This document shows positions 50,920 to 58,826 of a stretch of 61,821 bases of DNA, one piece after another. The stretch lies in NCBI RefSeq assembly GCF_902464545.1, contig NZ_CABQJR010000013.1, positions 1 to 61,821 of the forward strand. Reading direction: 5' to 3'. The notes beneath the pieces are model-generated. The model was not told the DNA's origin, searched no databases, and worked only from the letters and a program-made list of their open reading frames with translations. The first letter of the stretch is position 1. The number at the start of each line of letters is the position of its first letter. The position numbers were made by a program, and so were the translations under genes. The stretch is from an uncultured Senegalimassilia sp. (lineage in GTDB: Bacteria > Actinomycetota > Coriobacteriia > Coriobacteriales > Eggerthellaceae).

Positions 50920-50951
50920 AGCGGCCCGTGCGCGCAGGCGTTCGGGCCGCT
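50920..50951 (+). terminator. Hairpin after ftsQ
   Basis: AGCGGCCCG paired with CGGGCCGCT around a 14-base loop, just after the ftsQ stop. There is no T run, so it may attenuate rather than fully terminate. Confidence 0.5.
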
Positions 50952-50989
50952 CTGATATGTGCATGTGGTTGCCGTTGGGGGGCGAAGCG

Positions 50990-51017
50990 TTGCAAACCCA
51001 CCCTCTTTGTGTAAAAT
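50990..51017 (+). promoter_or_regulatory. ftsZ promoter
   Basis: TTGCAA (50990-50995), a 16-base spacer and TAAAAT (51012-51017), 73 bases before the ftsZ ATG. It lets ftsZ be expressed independently of the upstream mur genes. Confidence 0.6.
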
Positions 51018-51089
51018 AATCCCACGTGAATACAACCACGAGTGTGTGAAACGCAGCTCAAAGCAAGCGTAATAGTGTGGAGGAATACA

Positions 51090-52211
51090 ATGCCAAACAA
51101 TACGGGCGAGCATCTGGCGGTCATCAAGGTCGTCGGCGTCGGCGGCGGCGGCACCAATGCCGTTAACCGCATGGTCGAGGCGGGCGTCAAGGGCGTGGAG
51201 TTCATCGCCGTCAACACCGACCGTCAGGCCCTTCTGATGTCGGATGCCGATAAGACCATCCACATCGGCGAGGAGCTCACGCGCGGCCTGGGCGCCGGCG
51301 CGAACCCCGAGGTCGGCTGCCAGGCCGCCGAGGAGTCCCGTGCGGAGATTCGCGAGGCGCTGGCCGAGGCCGACATGGTCTTCGTCACCGCCGGCGAAGG
51401 CGGCGGCACCGGCACGGGCGCCGCTCCCATCATCGCTGAGATCGCCCGCGAGGAAATCGGCGCGCTGACGGTGGGCATCGTTACCAAGCCGTTCTCCTTC
51501 GAGGGTCGCACTCGCCGCAACCAGGCGGAGCAGGGCATCGACCTGCTGTCCCAGAAGGTCGACACGCTCATCGTCATCCCCAACGACCGTCTCCTCGAGA
51601 TCGTCGACAAGAAGACCAGCATGCTCGATGCGTTCCGCATCGCCGACGACACGCTGCGTCAGGGCATCCAGGGCGTCACCGACCTGATCACCATCCCGGG
51701 TCTGATCAACCTCGACTTCGCCGACATCCGCACCGTCATGAAGGACGCCGGCACCGCCATGATGGGCATCGGCCTGTCCTCCGGTGAGAACCGCGCCCTC
51801 GACGCCGCTCAGCAGGCCACCAATTCGGCGCTGCTCGAGGCATCCATCGCCGGCGCCTCTCGCGTGCTGTTTTCCATCTCCGGCGGTCCCGACCTCACGC
51901 TTACCGAGGTCGACGAGGCCGCCCGCACCGTCGAGGCCTGCGCCGATGAGAACGCCAACATCATCTACGGCCAGATCATCGACGAGAGCATGGGCGACAG
52001 CGTGCGCATCACCGTCATCGCCACCGGCTTCAAGGTCAATGCGCCCCAGCAGTCCGCTATGGACTTCAACCGCAAGGACCTGTTCGCCTCCACGGCCGCT
52101 CCCGAGCCGGCACCGGCGCCTCAGCCGTCCACGTATTCCACGCTCACCAGCACGCCCGGCCGCTTCGCCGACGAGGATTACATCCCCGATTTTCTGAAGC
52201 GCCAGCGCTAA
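51090..52211 (+). CDS. ftsZ: Cell division GTPase FtsZ
   Basis: The tubulin homologue that forms the Z ring. The 373-residue protein has VGVGGGGTNAVNRM near residue 15, the tubulin signature GEGGGTGTGAAP near 103, and NDRLLEIVDKKTSMLDAF. A Pro/Ala-rich linker (about 325-355) leads to the C-terminal peptide DEDYIPDFLKRQR, which binds SepF and similar partners. The ATG at 51090 follows GTGGAGG; an upstream in-frame start lacks a ribosome site. ftsA is absent, and SepF two genes downstream is the expected membrane anchor. Confidence 0.97.
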   Translation: MPNNTGEHLAVIKVVGVGGGGTNAVNRMVEAGVKGVEFIAVNTDRQALLMSDADKTIHIGEELTRGLGAGANPEVGCQAAEESRAEIREALAEADMVFVTAGEGGGTGTGAAPIIAEIAREEIGALTVGIVTKPFSFEGRTRRNQAEQGIDLLSQKVDTLIVIPNDRLLEIVDKKTSMLDAFRIADDTLRQGIQGVTDLITIPGLINLDFADIRTVMKDAGTAMMGIGLSSGENRALDAAQQATNSALLEASIAGASRVLFSISGGPDLTLTEVDEAARTVEACADENANIIYGQIIDESMGDSVRITVIATGFKVNAPQQSAMDFNRKDLFASTAAPEPAPAPQPSTYSTLTSTPGRFADEDYIPDFLKRQR

Positions 52212-52223
52212 GGAGTAAAAGCT

Positions 52224-53084
52224 TTGCATACCGTGTGCGAAACATTGCCTGCACCGAAACTCGACGCGCGCCCTTGCGGCGCGCGTCGCATTTCGGTGCT
52301 CACCGATGACGCGCTGTTCCAGGCGTGCGGCGTTCGCATCGCCTTCACCGGGCGCGATGGGGGAGCAAGCCAGGGGCCGTTCGCCTCGCTGAACCTCGGT
52401 GCCCACGTGCAAGACAACCTCGATCATGTTATGGAGAACCGTTGCCTTGCCATGCAGGCGCTCGACGGCGAAGGCGTTCCGATCGTCGTGCCCAACCAGG
52501 TGCACGGCACGGAAATCGTCTGCATTCACGACTCCGACGCTGCCAGTGTCGTTGCTGCCCAGCAGCGAGCGCAAGCCGCTGCCGATGCGCTCGTGGTTAC
52601 CGTGCCCAACGTGGCTGCTATGCTGTGCTTCGCCGATTGCACGCCCGTCATCGCGGTGTCGCCTACGGGGCGGTTCGCCGTGGCCCCTGCGGGCTGGCGC
52701 GGGGGGGTCGGCGGCATAGCGGCTTCCTGCGTCGAGCGCCTAGCGTTCGAAGATGGCGCGAACACGCCTGATCGGCAGCGCGAAATCGCTGCCGGCTACA
52801 ACGTTTACATCGGCCCTCACATCCACGATTGCTGCTTCGAGGTGGGAAGCGAGGTCGAGCAGCGCTTCGCCGAGCTGTTCGGGCAGGGCTGCGTTCGCCC
52901 ATCGCGCCACGTCAGCATGCTCGATGCGTTGCGTGTCCAGCTTGCGGCCGTAGGCGTCGACCCTGCGCGCATCTGCGATGCGGGCATCTGCACCCAATGC
53001 AATCCGCAGCGGTACTTCTCCTATCGGGCATCCGGCGGCACCTGCGGCCGCCACGGGGCCATCGCGTTTCGAAAGGAAGCATAG
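52224..53084 (+). CDS. pgeF: YfiH/PgeF family protein (laccase-domain, multicopper-oxidase-like fold)
   Basis: 286 residues with the family's NQVHGTEIV, FADCTPVIA and GWRGGVGGI motifs and the late RYFSYRASGGTCGRHGAIAF. The GPHIHDCCFEV segment corresponds to the conserved GPxIxxCCYEV. Members act as purine nucleoside phosphorylase/adenosine deaminase or, in E. coli, as a peptidoglycan editing enzyme that hydrolyses misincorporated UDP-MurNAc-L-Ser. The dcw location favours the editing role (inference). The start is a TTG at 52224 after AAGGAG. Confidence 0.9.
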   Translation: MHTVCETLPAPKLDARPCGARRISVLTDDALFQACGVRIAFTGRDGGASQGPFASLNLGAHVQDNLDHVMENRCLAMQALDGEGVPIVVPNQVHGTEIVCIHDSDAASVVAAQQRAQAAADALVVTVPNVAAMLCFADCTPVIAVSPTGRFAVAPAGWRGGVGGIAASCVERLAFEDGANTPDRQREIAAGYNVYIGPHIHDCCFEVGSEVEQRFAELFGQGCVRPSRHVSMLDALRVQLAAVGVDPARICDAGICTQCNPQRYFSYRASGGTCGRHGAIAFRKEA

Positions 53085-53086
53085 CC

Positions 53087-53788
53087 ATGCCATTCGCTCA
53101 GCATTATCAGCAAACGCTCGAAGAGCTTGCCCGCGTGTGCGCTTCGTGCGGACGTGACCCGCGCGAAGTGAAGGTCATCGCCGTTTCCAAGACGGTCGAT
53201 GTGCCTGCCATCTCTGCGGCCATCGCCGCGGGAGCCCACGATTTCGGCGAGAACCGCCCCGACGTGCTTGCCGCCAAGGTGGCGCAGCTGCCGGAGCAAA
53301 CCTGGCATTTCATCGGAAACGTCCAGTCGCGCAAGATCCCCGAGATCGTCGCCTGCGCAACGCTGGTGCACTCGGTTTGCAAAGAGGAGCATTTCGCTAA
53401 ATTCGACCAAGCGGCCGAGCGCCTTGGCAAGGTGCAGGACATCTTGCTCGAGGTCAACGTGTCGGGGGAGGAAAGCAAAAGCGGTTTCACCCCGGATGAG
53501 GCGATTCATGCGCTGCAGCTTGCCGAGACGTTCCCCCACATCGCCGTTCGCGGTCTTATGACCATGGCCCCGCAGGGTAACCTGGATGTGGCGCGCGAGT
53601 GCTTCGAGGGTCTGACCGCCTTGCGCGACGCGCTGCGCAGCCAGCTTCCCTCTGAGCAGGCCGCACGCTTCAATGAACTTTCCATGGGCATGAGCGAGGA
53701 CTGGCGCGAGGCCGTTTGCGCGGGTGCTACCATGGTGCGGATAGGCCGAGCTCTGTTCAGCGACTCCTTCGAGTCCGTTCGGGCATAA
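53087..53788 (+). CDS. YggS family pyridoxal-phosphate-binding protein
   Basis: A 233-residue alpha/beta-barrel PLP protein of the YggS/PLPBP group, which buffers PLP and affects amino-acid balance; no reaction is established. Motifs are AVSKTVDVPAI with the PLP lysine, FGENRPDVL, WHFIGNVQSRKIPEIV, VNVSGEESKSGF, GLMTMAP and ELSMGMSEDWREAV with TMVRIGRALF. It is almost always next to sepF. The ATG at 53087 follows GAAAGGAAG. Confidence 0.93.
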   Translation: MPFAQHYQQTLEELARVCASCGRDPREVKVIAVSKTVDVPAISAAIAAGAHDFGENRPDVLAAKVAQLPEQTWHFIGNVQSRKIPEIVACATLVHSVCKEEHFAKFDQAAERLGKVQDILLEVNVSGEESKSGFTPDEAIHALQLAETFPHIAVRGLMTMAPQGNLDVARECFEGLTALRDALRSQLPSEQAARFNELSMGMSEDWREAVCAGATMVRIGRALFSDSFESVRA

Positions 53789-53863
53789 GGCTCGCGTCCG
53801 CAATACCGAACATGCAGCGGCGGCGTCGACCGCCGTCCTTAGGAAACGAAGCAGGAGAGCGGT

Positions 53864-54778
53864 ATGGCAATGCCCAAGTTCAACAAGCCCGAAGGCATGC
53901 TCGACAGCATCAAGTCCAAGCTCGGGTTCTCCGATGGCGGCGATTACTACGATCGCGGCCGCAAGGACTACGACGATTACGATTCCGGCGACTACGACGA
54001 TTACGACGACGACTACGAAGAGGACGATGCTGCCCCCAGCTCGAACTACGATCCGTACGATTCGGTCACCACGCGTCCCGCGCGCGGCAATCATGCCCGC
54101 ACTTCGGTCGGCTCGGGCGGGTATCGCCCGGCCAAGCTCGTCTCCATCGACGACGTGCGCGCGCATACCACCGTGCCCGACAGCCTGAACCGCGACCCGC
54201 TGCCTCCGCGCAAGGTCAGCTCGGCATCCTTCGGCAACCGCACCATGGTCGACCCGGCGTTCACTGCTCCGGCCAACACGCCCAACGCCAGGGCTGCGGC
54301 AGCTGCTAACCAGGAGCGTTCGGAAAGCTTGAACGCCCTGTTCAGCACCACCGCCGCCGAGGCTGCCGAGTCCAGCGCCGCCCCGGCCGCCCAAACGGCT
54401 GCGAAGCCTATCGAGGGCGCGTTCACGGCAGCTGCGAAGGCCGCTTCCGCCGCCTCCTCGTTCGATCCGTACAAGGCCTATGAGGGCACCGCAACGGGCA
54501 CGCACAGCCCCACGCGTTCGGTCACCATCGTCAAGCCCGCCAGCTACGGCGAGTGCGAGAAGGTCGCAAAGGCCCTTAAAGCCGGAGACGCCGTTGTGCT
54601 TGCGCTCAAGGAGACCCCCGATGCGCTGGCAAAGCGCGTGCTCGACTTCTCGTTCGGCGTTTCGAGCGCCCTCGATGCAAGCGTCGACTGCATCGCCGAC
54701 AAGGTTTTCGTCATCGCGCGCGGGGCGGCTCTCAGCGAAGCCGAGCGTGCGAGCCTGCGTTCTCAGGGCATCTTGTAA
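53864..54778 (+). CDS. sepF: Cell division protein SepF
   Basis: Tethers FtsZ to the membrane in bacteria that lack FtsA. The 304-residue protein begins with a short amphipathic-helix candidate (MAMPKFNKPEGMLDSIKSKL). A very acidic Asp/Tyr-rich stretch (27-56) and a long Ala/Ser-rich linker lead to the SepF core at about 215-304 (SVTIVKPASYGECEKVAKAL, DFSFGVSSALDASVDCIADKVFVI). The core is the normal size; the linker makes the protein about twice the common length. The ATG follows GCAGGAGAGC. Confidence 0.93.
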   Translation: MAMPKFNKPEGMLDSIKSKLGFSDGGDYYDRGRKDYDDYDSGDYDDYDDDYEEDDAAPSSNYDPYDSVTTRPARGNHARTSVGSGGYRPAKLVSIDDVRAHTTVPDSLNRDPLPPRKVSSASFGNRTMVDPAFTAPANTPNARAAAAANQERSESLNALFSTTAAEAAESSAAPAAQTAAKPIEGAFTAAAKAASAASSFDPYKAYEGTATGTHSPTRSVTIVKPASYGECEKVAKALKAGDAVVLALKETPDALAKRVLDFSFGVSSALDASVDCIADKVFVIARGAALSEAERASLRSQGIL

Positions 54779-54845
54779 CCGTACGTATTGAAACCGACCC
54801 CCGGGCTTGGCGCCCGGGGCGTTAGCAAGGAGCGAAACACCCCGC

Positions 54846-55106
54846 ATGCTCAGTTTGAAGTACCTTATCGTGTCGCTTTCCGATGCGTACAGCATGATCA
54901 TCTTCGTATACGTCATGCTGTCATGGTTCCCGACCGATCGGGGCATCCTCGCAGACATCAACAACGTGCTCGCGCGCATATGCGACCCGTATTTGAACCT
55001 GTTCAAGCGCCTGATCCCCCCTATTGGAGGTATGGTGGACGTAACGCCCATCGTCGCGCTGCTTGTACTACAATTCGGTGTACGTTTGTTGGTAAACTTG
55101 TTCTAG
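54846..55106 (+). CDS. YggT family membrane protein
   Basis: An 86-residue protein with two membrane helices and the family's MLSWFP and ICDPYLNLFKRLIPPIGGMVDVTPIVALLVLQF motif. YggT proteins sit beside sepF and yggS in many Gram-positives. The E. coli member is linked to osmotic protection, and no molecular role is agreed. The ATG at 54846 follows AAGGAGCG, with a rather long spacer. Confidence 0.88.
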   Translation: MLSLKYLIVSLSDAYSMIIFVYVMLSWFPTDRGILADINNVLARICDPYLNLFKRLIPPIGGMVDVTPIVALLVLQFGVRLLVNLF

Positions 55107-55151
55107 GTGCGCACCTGCGCATTCCCGCACATCAGATGAAGGGATACAAAG

Positions 55152-56081
55152 ATGGCTATCACCTCTGCTGAAATCCATAACCAAAGCTTCTCCATCGATC
55201 GCAAGGGCTACGACGTCGACGAGGTCGATGTCTTCCTCGAGCACGTCGCCGATGAGATCGACGGCCTGAATCAGCAGATCGCCTCGCTGCAAAGCCAGAT
55301 CGGCGAGGACACGTTCGCCGGCTTCGACCGCCCGGCCACCTTCGACGACGAGGCGTTCGACGAGCCCGAGCCCGAGCATGCCGCCGAGCAGGACGACCAG
55401 CCCGCAGACTCCATCGACCCGACCATCCTGGCCGAGAAAGATGCCGCCATCGCCGAGCGCGATGCCCGCATCGCCGAGCTCGAGAAGCAGCTCGAGTCCA
55501 AGAAGGCCGACGGCAACGCCATCGCCCAGGCGCTCATCATCGCCCAGCGCTCCGCCGACGAGATCCTGGCCAACGCCAAGGCCGATGCTGCCGCCACGAT
55601 CAAGGATGCTGAGGACGAGGCCGACCGTATCCTCGACAAGGCCGAGAACGATCGCCAGAAGGTCATCGATGCCATTCACAAGCTCGAGGATGATCGCGAG
55701 GAGGCGCGCGAGGATTATCGCGACCTGCTCAACGACTTCATCACCGACGCCACTCGCAAGCTTGCTGAAATCGGCGAGAAGGCCCCGAAGGCCGCAGGCG
55801 CGCTCGCTTCCGGCCAGCATGGCCGCTACGCCACGCATGTCGAGCCCGAGCCCGTGGTGAAGGAGGCCGCCGCAACCGCGCCGCAGGCTCCGCTCACCGT
55901 TGACGGTTCCGATGCCTATGACGACGCGCCCGCAATCCCGGCTGCCGTTCCGGCTGCTGCCGTGACCGCTGCATCGCCTGCGGTCACCGGTTCGGTCGCT
56001 CCCGTGGCTTCCAGCGTGGAGAAGGACTTCTCCGGCTTCGGCGATGCTGCCGATGATTTCGAGATCGACGATCTCGACTAA
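55152..56081 (+). CDS. divIVA: DivIVA-domain cell-pole/division protein
   Basis: A 309-residue coiled-coil protein. The N-terminal DivIVA lipid-binding domain (1-about 55) reads SAEIHNQSFSIDRKGYDVDEVDVFLEHVADEID. A long acidic/Gln-rich spacer follows to about 95, then a coiled coil (about 98-215) with many Ala-Glu-Lys heptads. The C-terminus is Ala/Pro-rich and ends acidic. In actinobacteria this family (Wag31) organises polar or septal wall growth. The ATG follows GAAGGGATACAAAG. Confidence 0.93.
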   Translation: MAITSAEIHNQSFSIDRKGYDVDEVDVFLEHVADEIDGLNQQIASLQSQIGEDTFAGFDRPATFDDEAFDEPEPEHAAEQDDQPADSIDPTILAEKDAAIAERDARIAELEKQLESKKADGNAIAQALIIAQRSADEILANAKADAAATIKDAEDEADRILDKAENDRQKVIDAIHKLEDDREEAREDYRDLLNDFITDATRKLAEIGEKAPKAAGALASGQHGRYATHVEPEPVVKEAAATAPQAPLTVDGSDAYDDAPAIPAAVPAAAVTAASPAVTGSVAPVASSVEKDFSGFGDAADDFEIDDLD

Positions 56082-56109
56082 TCTGCAGTGGTAAACGCCT
56101 GCAGGTTCA

Positions 56110-56224
56110 CGGTCAGGCGAGCGCCTTCGCCCGGCCTGACCGCTAGGGCTGTTCGCCCTTGTACAGCGCTTTCGCGCAATACGTACGATGAAGCGGGGAT
56201 CAAGCATCAGCTTGATCCCCGCTT
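56110..56224. other. Train of four hairpins between divIVA and the RNase P RNA gene
   Basis: In order: CGGTCAGGC/GCCTGACCG (56110-56142), AGGGC/GCCCT (56145-56159), GCGC/GCGC (about 56166-56177), and a perfect 15-bp stem AAGCGGGGATCAAGC (56191-56205) with its complement at 56210-56224. The last can terminate divIVA. The region has no gene. Confidence 0.6.
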
Positions 56225-56260
56225 TCGTGTGAATGGGAAGACGTTCCGCCAGCACAAAGC

Positions 56261-56287
56261 AAAAAAGCTCCCAAACGGGAGCCTTTT
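56261..56287 (-). terminator. Terminator of the RNase P RNA gene
   Basis: GGCTCCC...GGGAGC with a four-base loop. Read on the minus strand it is followed by six T's, five bases beyond the RNA's 3' end. Confidence 0.9.
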
Positions 56288-56291
56288 GAGA

Positions 56292-56643
56292 AACCGCGAG
56301 CGAGTCGATAAGCCGGGTTCTGTCGTTGGACGACCATTTATCTCGAACGCGCGTCACCGCGCGTCTCAAGCACGCAACCCGAATGCACGGAAGGGCGGCC
56401 GTATGGCATTCCTATTTGCGCTTGCTCCAGATGGGGTTTTCCAAGCCACGTTGTTGCCAACGCGCTGGTGCGCTCTTACCGCACCGTTTCAGCTTTTCTC
56501 CCGCTTGCACGGGGGAGTTTACTTTTCTGTGGCACTTTCCGTCGGGTCGCCCCGCCCAGCCGTTAGCTGGCATCTTGCCCTTTGGAGCCCGGACTTTCCT
56601 CACGCCGCTCAAGGCGGCGCGCGATCGTCTGGCCCGCTCGCAG
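56292..56643 (-). ncRNA. rnpB: RNase P RNA (bacterial type A)
   Basis: The catalytic RNA that trims tRNA 5' ends. On the minus strand it contains the universal GAGGAAAGTCCGGGCTCC near the 5' end (plus 56582-56602) and ACAGAACCCGGCTTAT near the 3' end (plus 56308-56323). The P1 helix forms between GCGAGCG (plus 56635-56641) and CGCTCGC (plus 56296-56302). Length is about 350 nt. Ends are placed from P1 and from a -10 upstream, so they are good to a few bases. Type A is assumed from the overall layout. Confidence 0.95.
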
Positions 56644-56649
56644 TGTGGT

Positions 56650-56655
56650 ATTCTA
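56650..56655 (-). promoter_or_regulatory. -10 element of rnpB
   Basis: TAGAAT on the minus strand, seven bases before the inferred 5' end of the RNA. The -35 region lies inside the start of thiN and is not clear. Confidence 0.6.
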
Positions 56656-56683
56656 CCATATCGGAACCGAAACAAGGAGCATC

Positions 56684-57343
56684 ATGACAACCTGCGCATT
56701 GGTTGGCGCCACATATTTCAACGAACAAGATTTCATGGCACGCTACAACGAGGGTTTTTTCGACTTCATCATCGCCGTCGACGGCGGTTTCGCCCCGCTT
56801 GATCGGCTCGGCGTCGCGCCCGATATGGCCGTGGGCGATTTCGATTCCCTCGGCTACGTTCCCCGTGCGAAGCGTGTTTCCCGTCACCCCGTGAACAAGG
56901 ACGCATCGGATATGGAGCTTGCCCTTCAAAGGGCGGCGAATTATCGTCACACCGACATCTACATATACGGCGGCATCGGCGGCAGGCTCGATCATACGTT
57001 GGCAAACCTGCAGCTGTTCGCCGCGTACTCCGAGCGCGGGTTCTACGTCACCGGCATCGGCGAGGGCTTCGCCATCCGCTGCGTTACCGGCCCCGACGTG
57101 TTCACCCTCCCCGATCACGTGGAGAAGGGCACGGTCTCGGTTTTCGCGGCAAACGATCGCGCCGAGGGCGTCATCGAGCGCGGCTTGGAGTACTCGCTTG
57201 ACGATGAGCCTCTCACCAACCGAACCAGCCTCGGCCTTTCCAACGAGCTCATCGGCCAAGAGGCCACCATCGCCGTGGAGTCGGGCACGCTTTATGTCTT
57301 TTATCCTTTGCCTTGGGAAACTTCTGGGCAGCCGGGGATATAA
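56684..57343 (+). CDS. thiN: Thiamine pyrophosphokinase
   Basis: Makes thiamine diphosphate directly from thiamine and ATP. The 219-residue protein has AVDGGFAPLDRLGVAPDMAVGDFDS, HPVNKDASDMELAL and YGGIGGRLDHTLANLQL, the substrate and metal motifs of the eukaryote-like ThiN/TPK family. The ATG at 56684 follows AAGGAG. It ends where the -10 of the thiC promoter begins, so salvage (ThiN) sits directly before the riboswitch-controlled biosynthesis genes. It appears not to be under the riboswitch itself. Confidence 0.93.
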   Translation: MTTCALVGATYFNEQDFMARYNEGFFDFIIAVDGGFAPLDRLGVAPDMAVGDFDSLGYVPRAKRVSRHPVNKDASDMELALQRAANYRHTDIYIYGGIGGRLDHTLANLQLFAAYSERGFYVTGIGEGFAIRCVTGPDVFTLPDHVEKGTVSVFAANDRAEGVIERGLEYSLDDEPLTNRTSLGLSNELIGQEATIAVESGTLYVFYPLPWETSGQPGI

Positions 57344-57344
57344 T
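57339..57344 (+). promoter_or_regulatory. -10 element of the thiC operon
   Basis: TATAAT overlapping the thiN stop codon, about 20 bases before the riboswitch. No convincing -35 at the right distance. Confidence 0.55.
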
Positions 57345-57363
57345 AGCGGCCACATCAACCGTA

Positions 57364-57464
57364 TATCGGGGGAGCTTGCTAGCGCCGTGCGCCGGGCAGG
57401 CTGAGAGGAGGCCCCGCATAAGCCTCGACCCGCCGAACCTGCATGGGTAATGCCAACGAAGGGA
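57364..57464 (+). promoter_or_regulatory. TPP riboswitch (THI element)
   Basis: Contains the conserved CTGAGA (57411-57416), GAACCTG (57435-57441), GGGTAATGCC (57445-57454) and a following AAGGGA, in the right order and spacing for the thiamine-diphosphate sensor. The aptamer's 3' strand overlaps the GAAGGGAG ribosome site of thiC, seven bases before the ATG. TPP binding would therefore hide the site, and control is probably translational. No terminator hairpin is present after it. Confidence 0.95.
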
Positions 57465-57470
57465 GCATCT

Positions 57471-58793
57471 ATGGGTAACGAATCCTCGAACCTCATCACG
57501 CAAATCGACTTCGCCCGCGCGGGGCAGATCACGCCCGCCATGCTCGTGGTCGCTGAGAAGGAAGGCCGCAGCGCGGAATTCATCCGCGAGGGCGTCGCCG
57601 CCGGTCGCATCGCCATCCCGGCCAACATCCACCACGCTTCGCTGTCGCCCGAAGGCGTCGGCGAGGGCCTGCGCACTAAGGTCAACGTCAACCTCGGCAT
57701 CTCCGGCGACCTTGCCGACGAATCCGTTGAGTGGCAGAAGGTCGATACGGCCATCGAGCTTGGCGCCGAGGCCATTATGGACCTTTCCAACAGCGGCAAA
57801 ACCCAGGCGTTCCGCACCAAGCTCATCGAGAAGTCGCCTGCCATGATCGGCACCGTGCCCATGTACGACGCCATCGGCTATCTGGAGAAGGCCCTCATCG
57901 CCATCAAGGCGGAGGACTTCCTCGATGTGGTCCGCCGCCATGCCGAGGACGGCGTCGACTTCGTCACCATCCATGCCGGCATGAATCGCCGCACCATCGA
58001 GTCGTTCAAGGAAACCGGCCGACTCATGAACATCGTCAGTCGCGGCGGCTCGCTTATCTTCGCCTGGATGGAAGCCACCGGCAACGAGAACCCGTTCTAC
58101 GAGCATTACGATGAGGTTCTCGATATCTTGCATGAACACGATGTGACCATCTCCATCGGCGATGCCATGCGTCCTGGCTGCACCTACGACGCAACCGACG
58201 CCGGTCAGATCGCCGAGCTTATCGAGATCGGCAAGCTCACCAAGCGCGCCTGGGACGCCGGCGTGCAGGTCATGGTGGAGGGTCCCGGACATATGGCCCT
58301 CAATGAGATCGAGGCGAACATGCGCCTGGAGAAGCGTCTGTGCCACAACGCGCCGTTCTACGTGCTCGGGCCGCTCGTAACCGATATCGCCCCGGGCTAC
58401 GACCACATCACCGCCGCCATCGGCGGCGCCGTGGCGGCCTCCTCGGGCGCCGACTTCCTGTGCTACGTCACGCCTGCCGAGCATCTGCGCCTGCCCGATG
58501 CCCAGGATGTGCGCGACGGCCTGGTGGCCACGAAGATCGCCGCGCATGCTGCCGATATCGCCAAGGGCATTCCGGGTGCCCGCGATCGTGATAACCGCAT
58601 GAGCGACGCCCGTCGCCGTATGGATTGGGAAGAGCAGTTCGGCCTTGCCATCGATCCGGTTCGCCCGCGCAAGGTCTTCGAAAGCGCCCCGCCGAGCAAC
58701 GAGGGCACCTGCACCATGTGCGGCAAGATGTGCGCCGTGCGCACCGTCAACACCATCATGGACGGCCTCGTCATCGACCTCGACAACGAGTAG
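57471..58793 (+). CDS. thiC: Phosphomethylpyrimidine (HMP-P) synthase ThiC
   Basis: A radical-SAM enzyme that turns aminoimidazole ribotide into HMP phosphate. The 440-residue protein is the short form common in anaerobes. Motifs include GEGLRTKVNVNLG, DLSNSGKTQAFRTK, HAGMNRRTIES, VEGPGHMALNEIEANM and the C-terminal cluster-binding CTMCGKMC, in which three residues (not the usual four) lie between the last two cysteines. A ThiC paralogue (BzaF) makes hydroxybenzimidazole, but the TPP riboswitch and adjacent thiD support HMP synthesis. The start is the ATG at 57471. Confidence 0.94.
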   Translation: MGNESSNLITQIDFARAGQITPAMLVVAEKEGRSAEFIREGVAAGRIAIPANIHHASLSPEGVGEGLRTKVNVNLGISGDLADESVEWQKVDTAIELGAEAIMDLSNSGKTQAFRTKLIEKSPAMIGTVPMYDAIGYLEKALIAIKAEDFLDVVRRHAEDGVDFVTIHAGMNRRTIESFKETGRLMNIVSRGGSLIFAWMEATGNENPFYEHYDEVLDILHEHDVTISIGDAMRPGCTYDATDAGQIAELIEIGKLTKRAWDAGVQVMVEGPGHMALNEIEANMRLEKRLCHNAPFYVLGPLVTDIAPGYDHITAAIGGAVAASSGADFLCYVTPAEHLRLPDAQDVRDGLVATKIAAHAADIAKGIPGARDRDNRMSDARRRMDWEEQFGLAIDPVRPRKVFESAPPSNEGTCTMCGKMCAVRTVNTIMDGLVIDLDNE

Positions 58794-58826
58794 GCCGGTA
58801 GCGCTGGCGTCAAAGGGAGGTTTCCG

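Noticed and set aside
57450..57470. Earlier ATG for thiC at 57450
   Set aside because: It lies inside the riboswitch aptamer; the ATG at 57471 has the ribosome site and matches the family's N-terminus.
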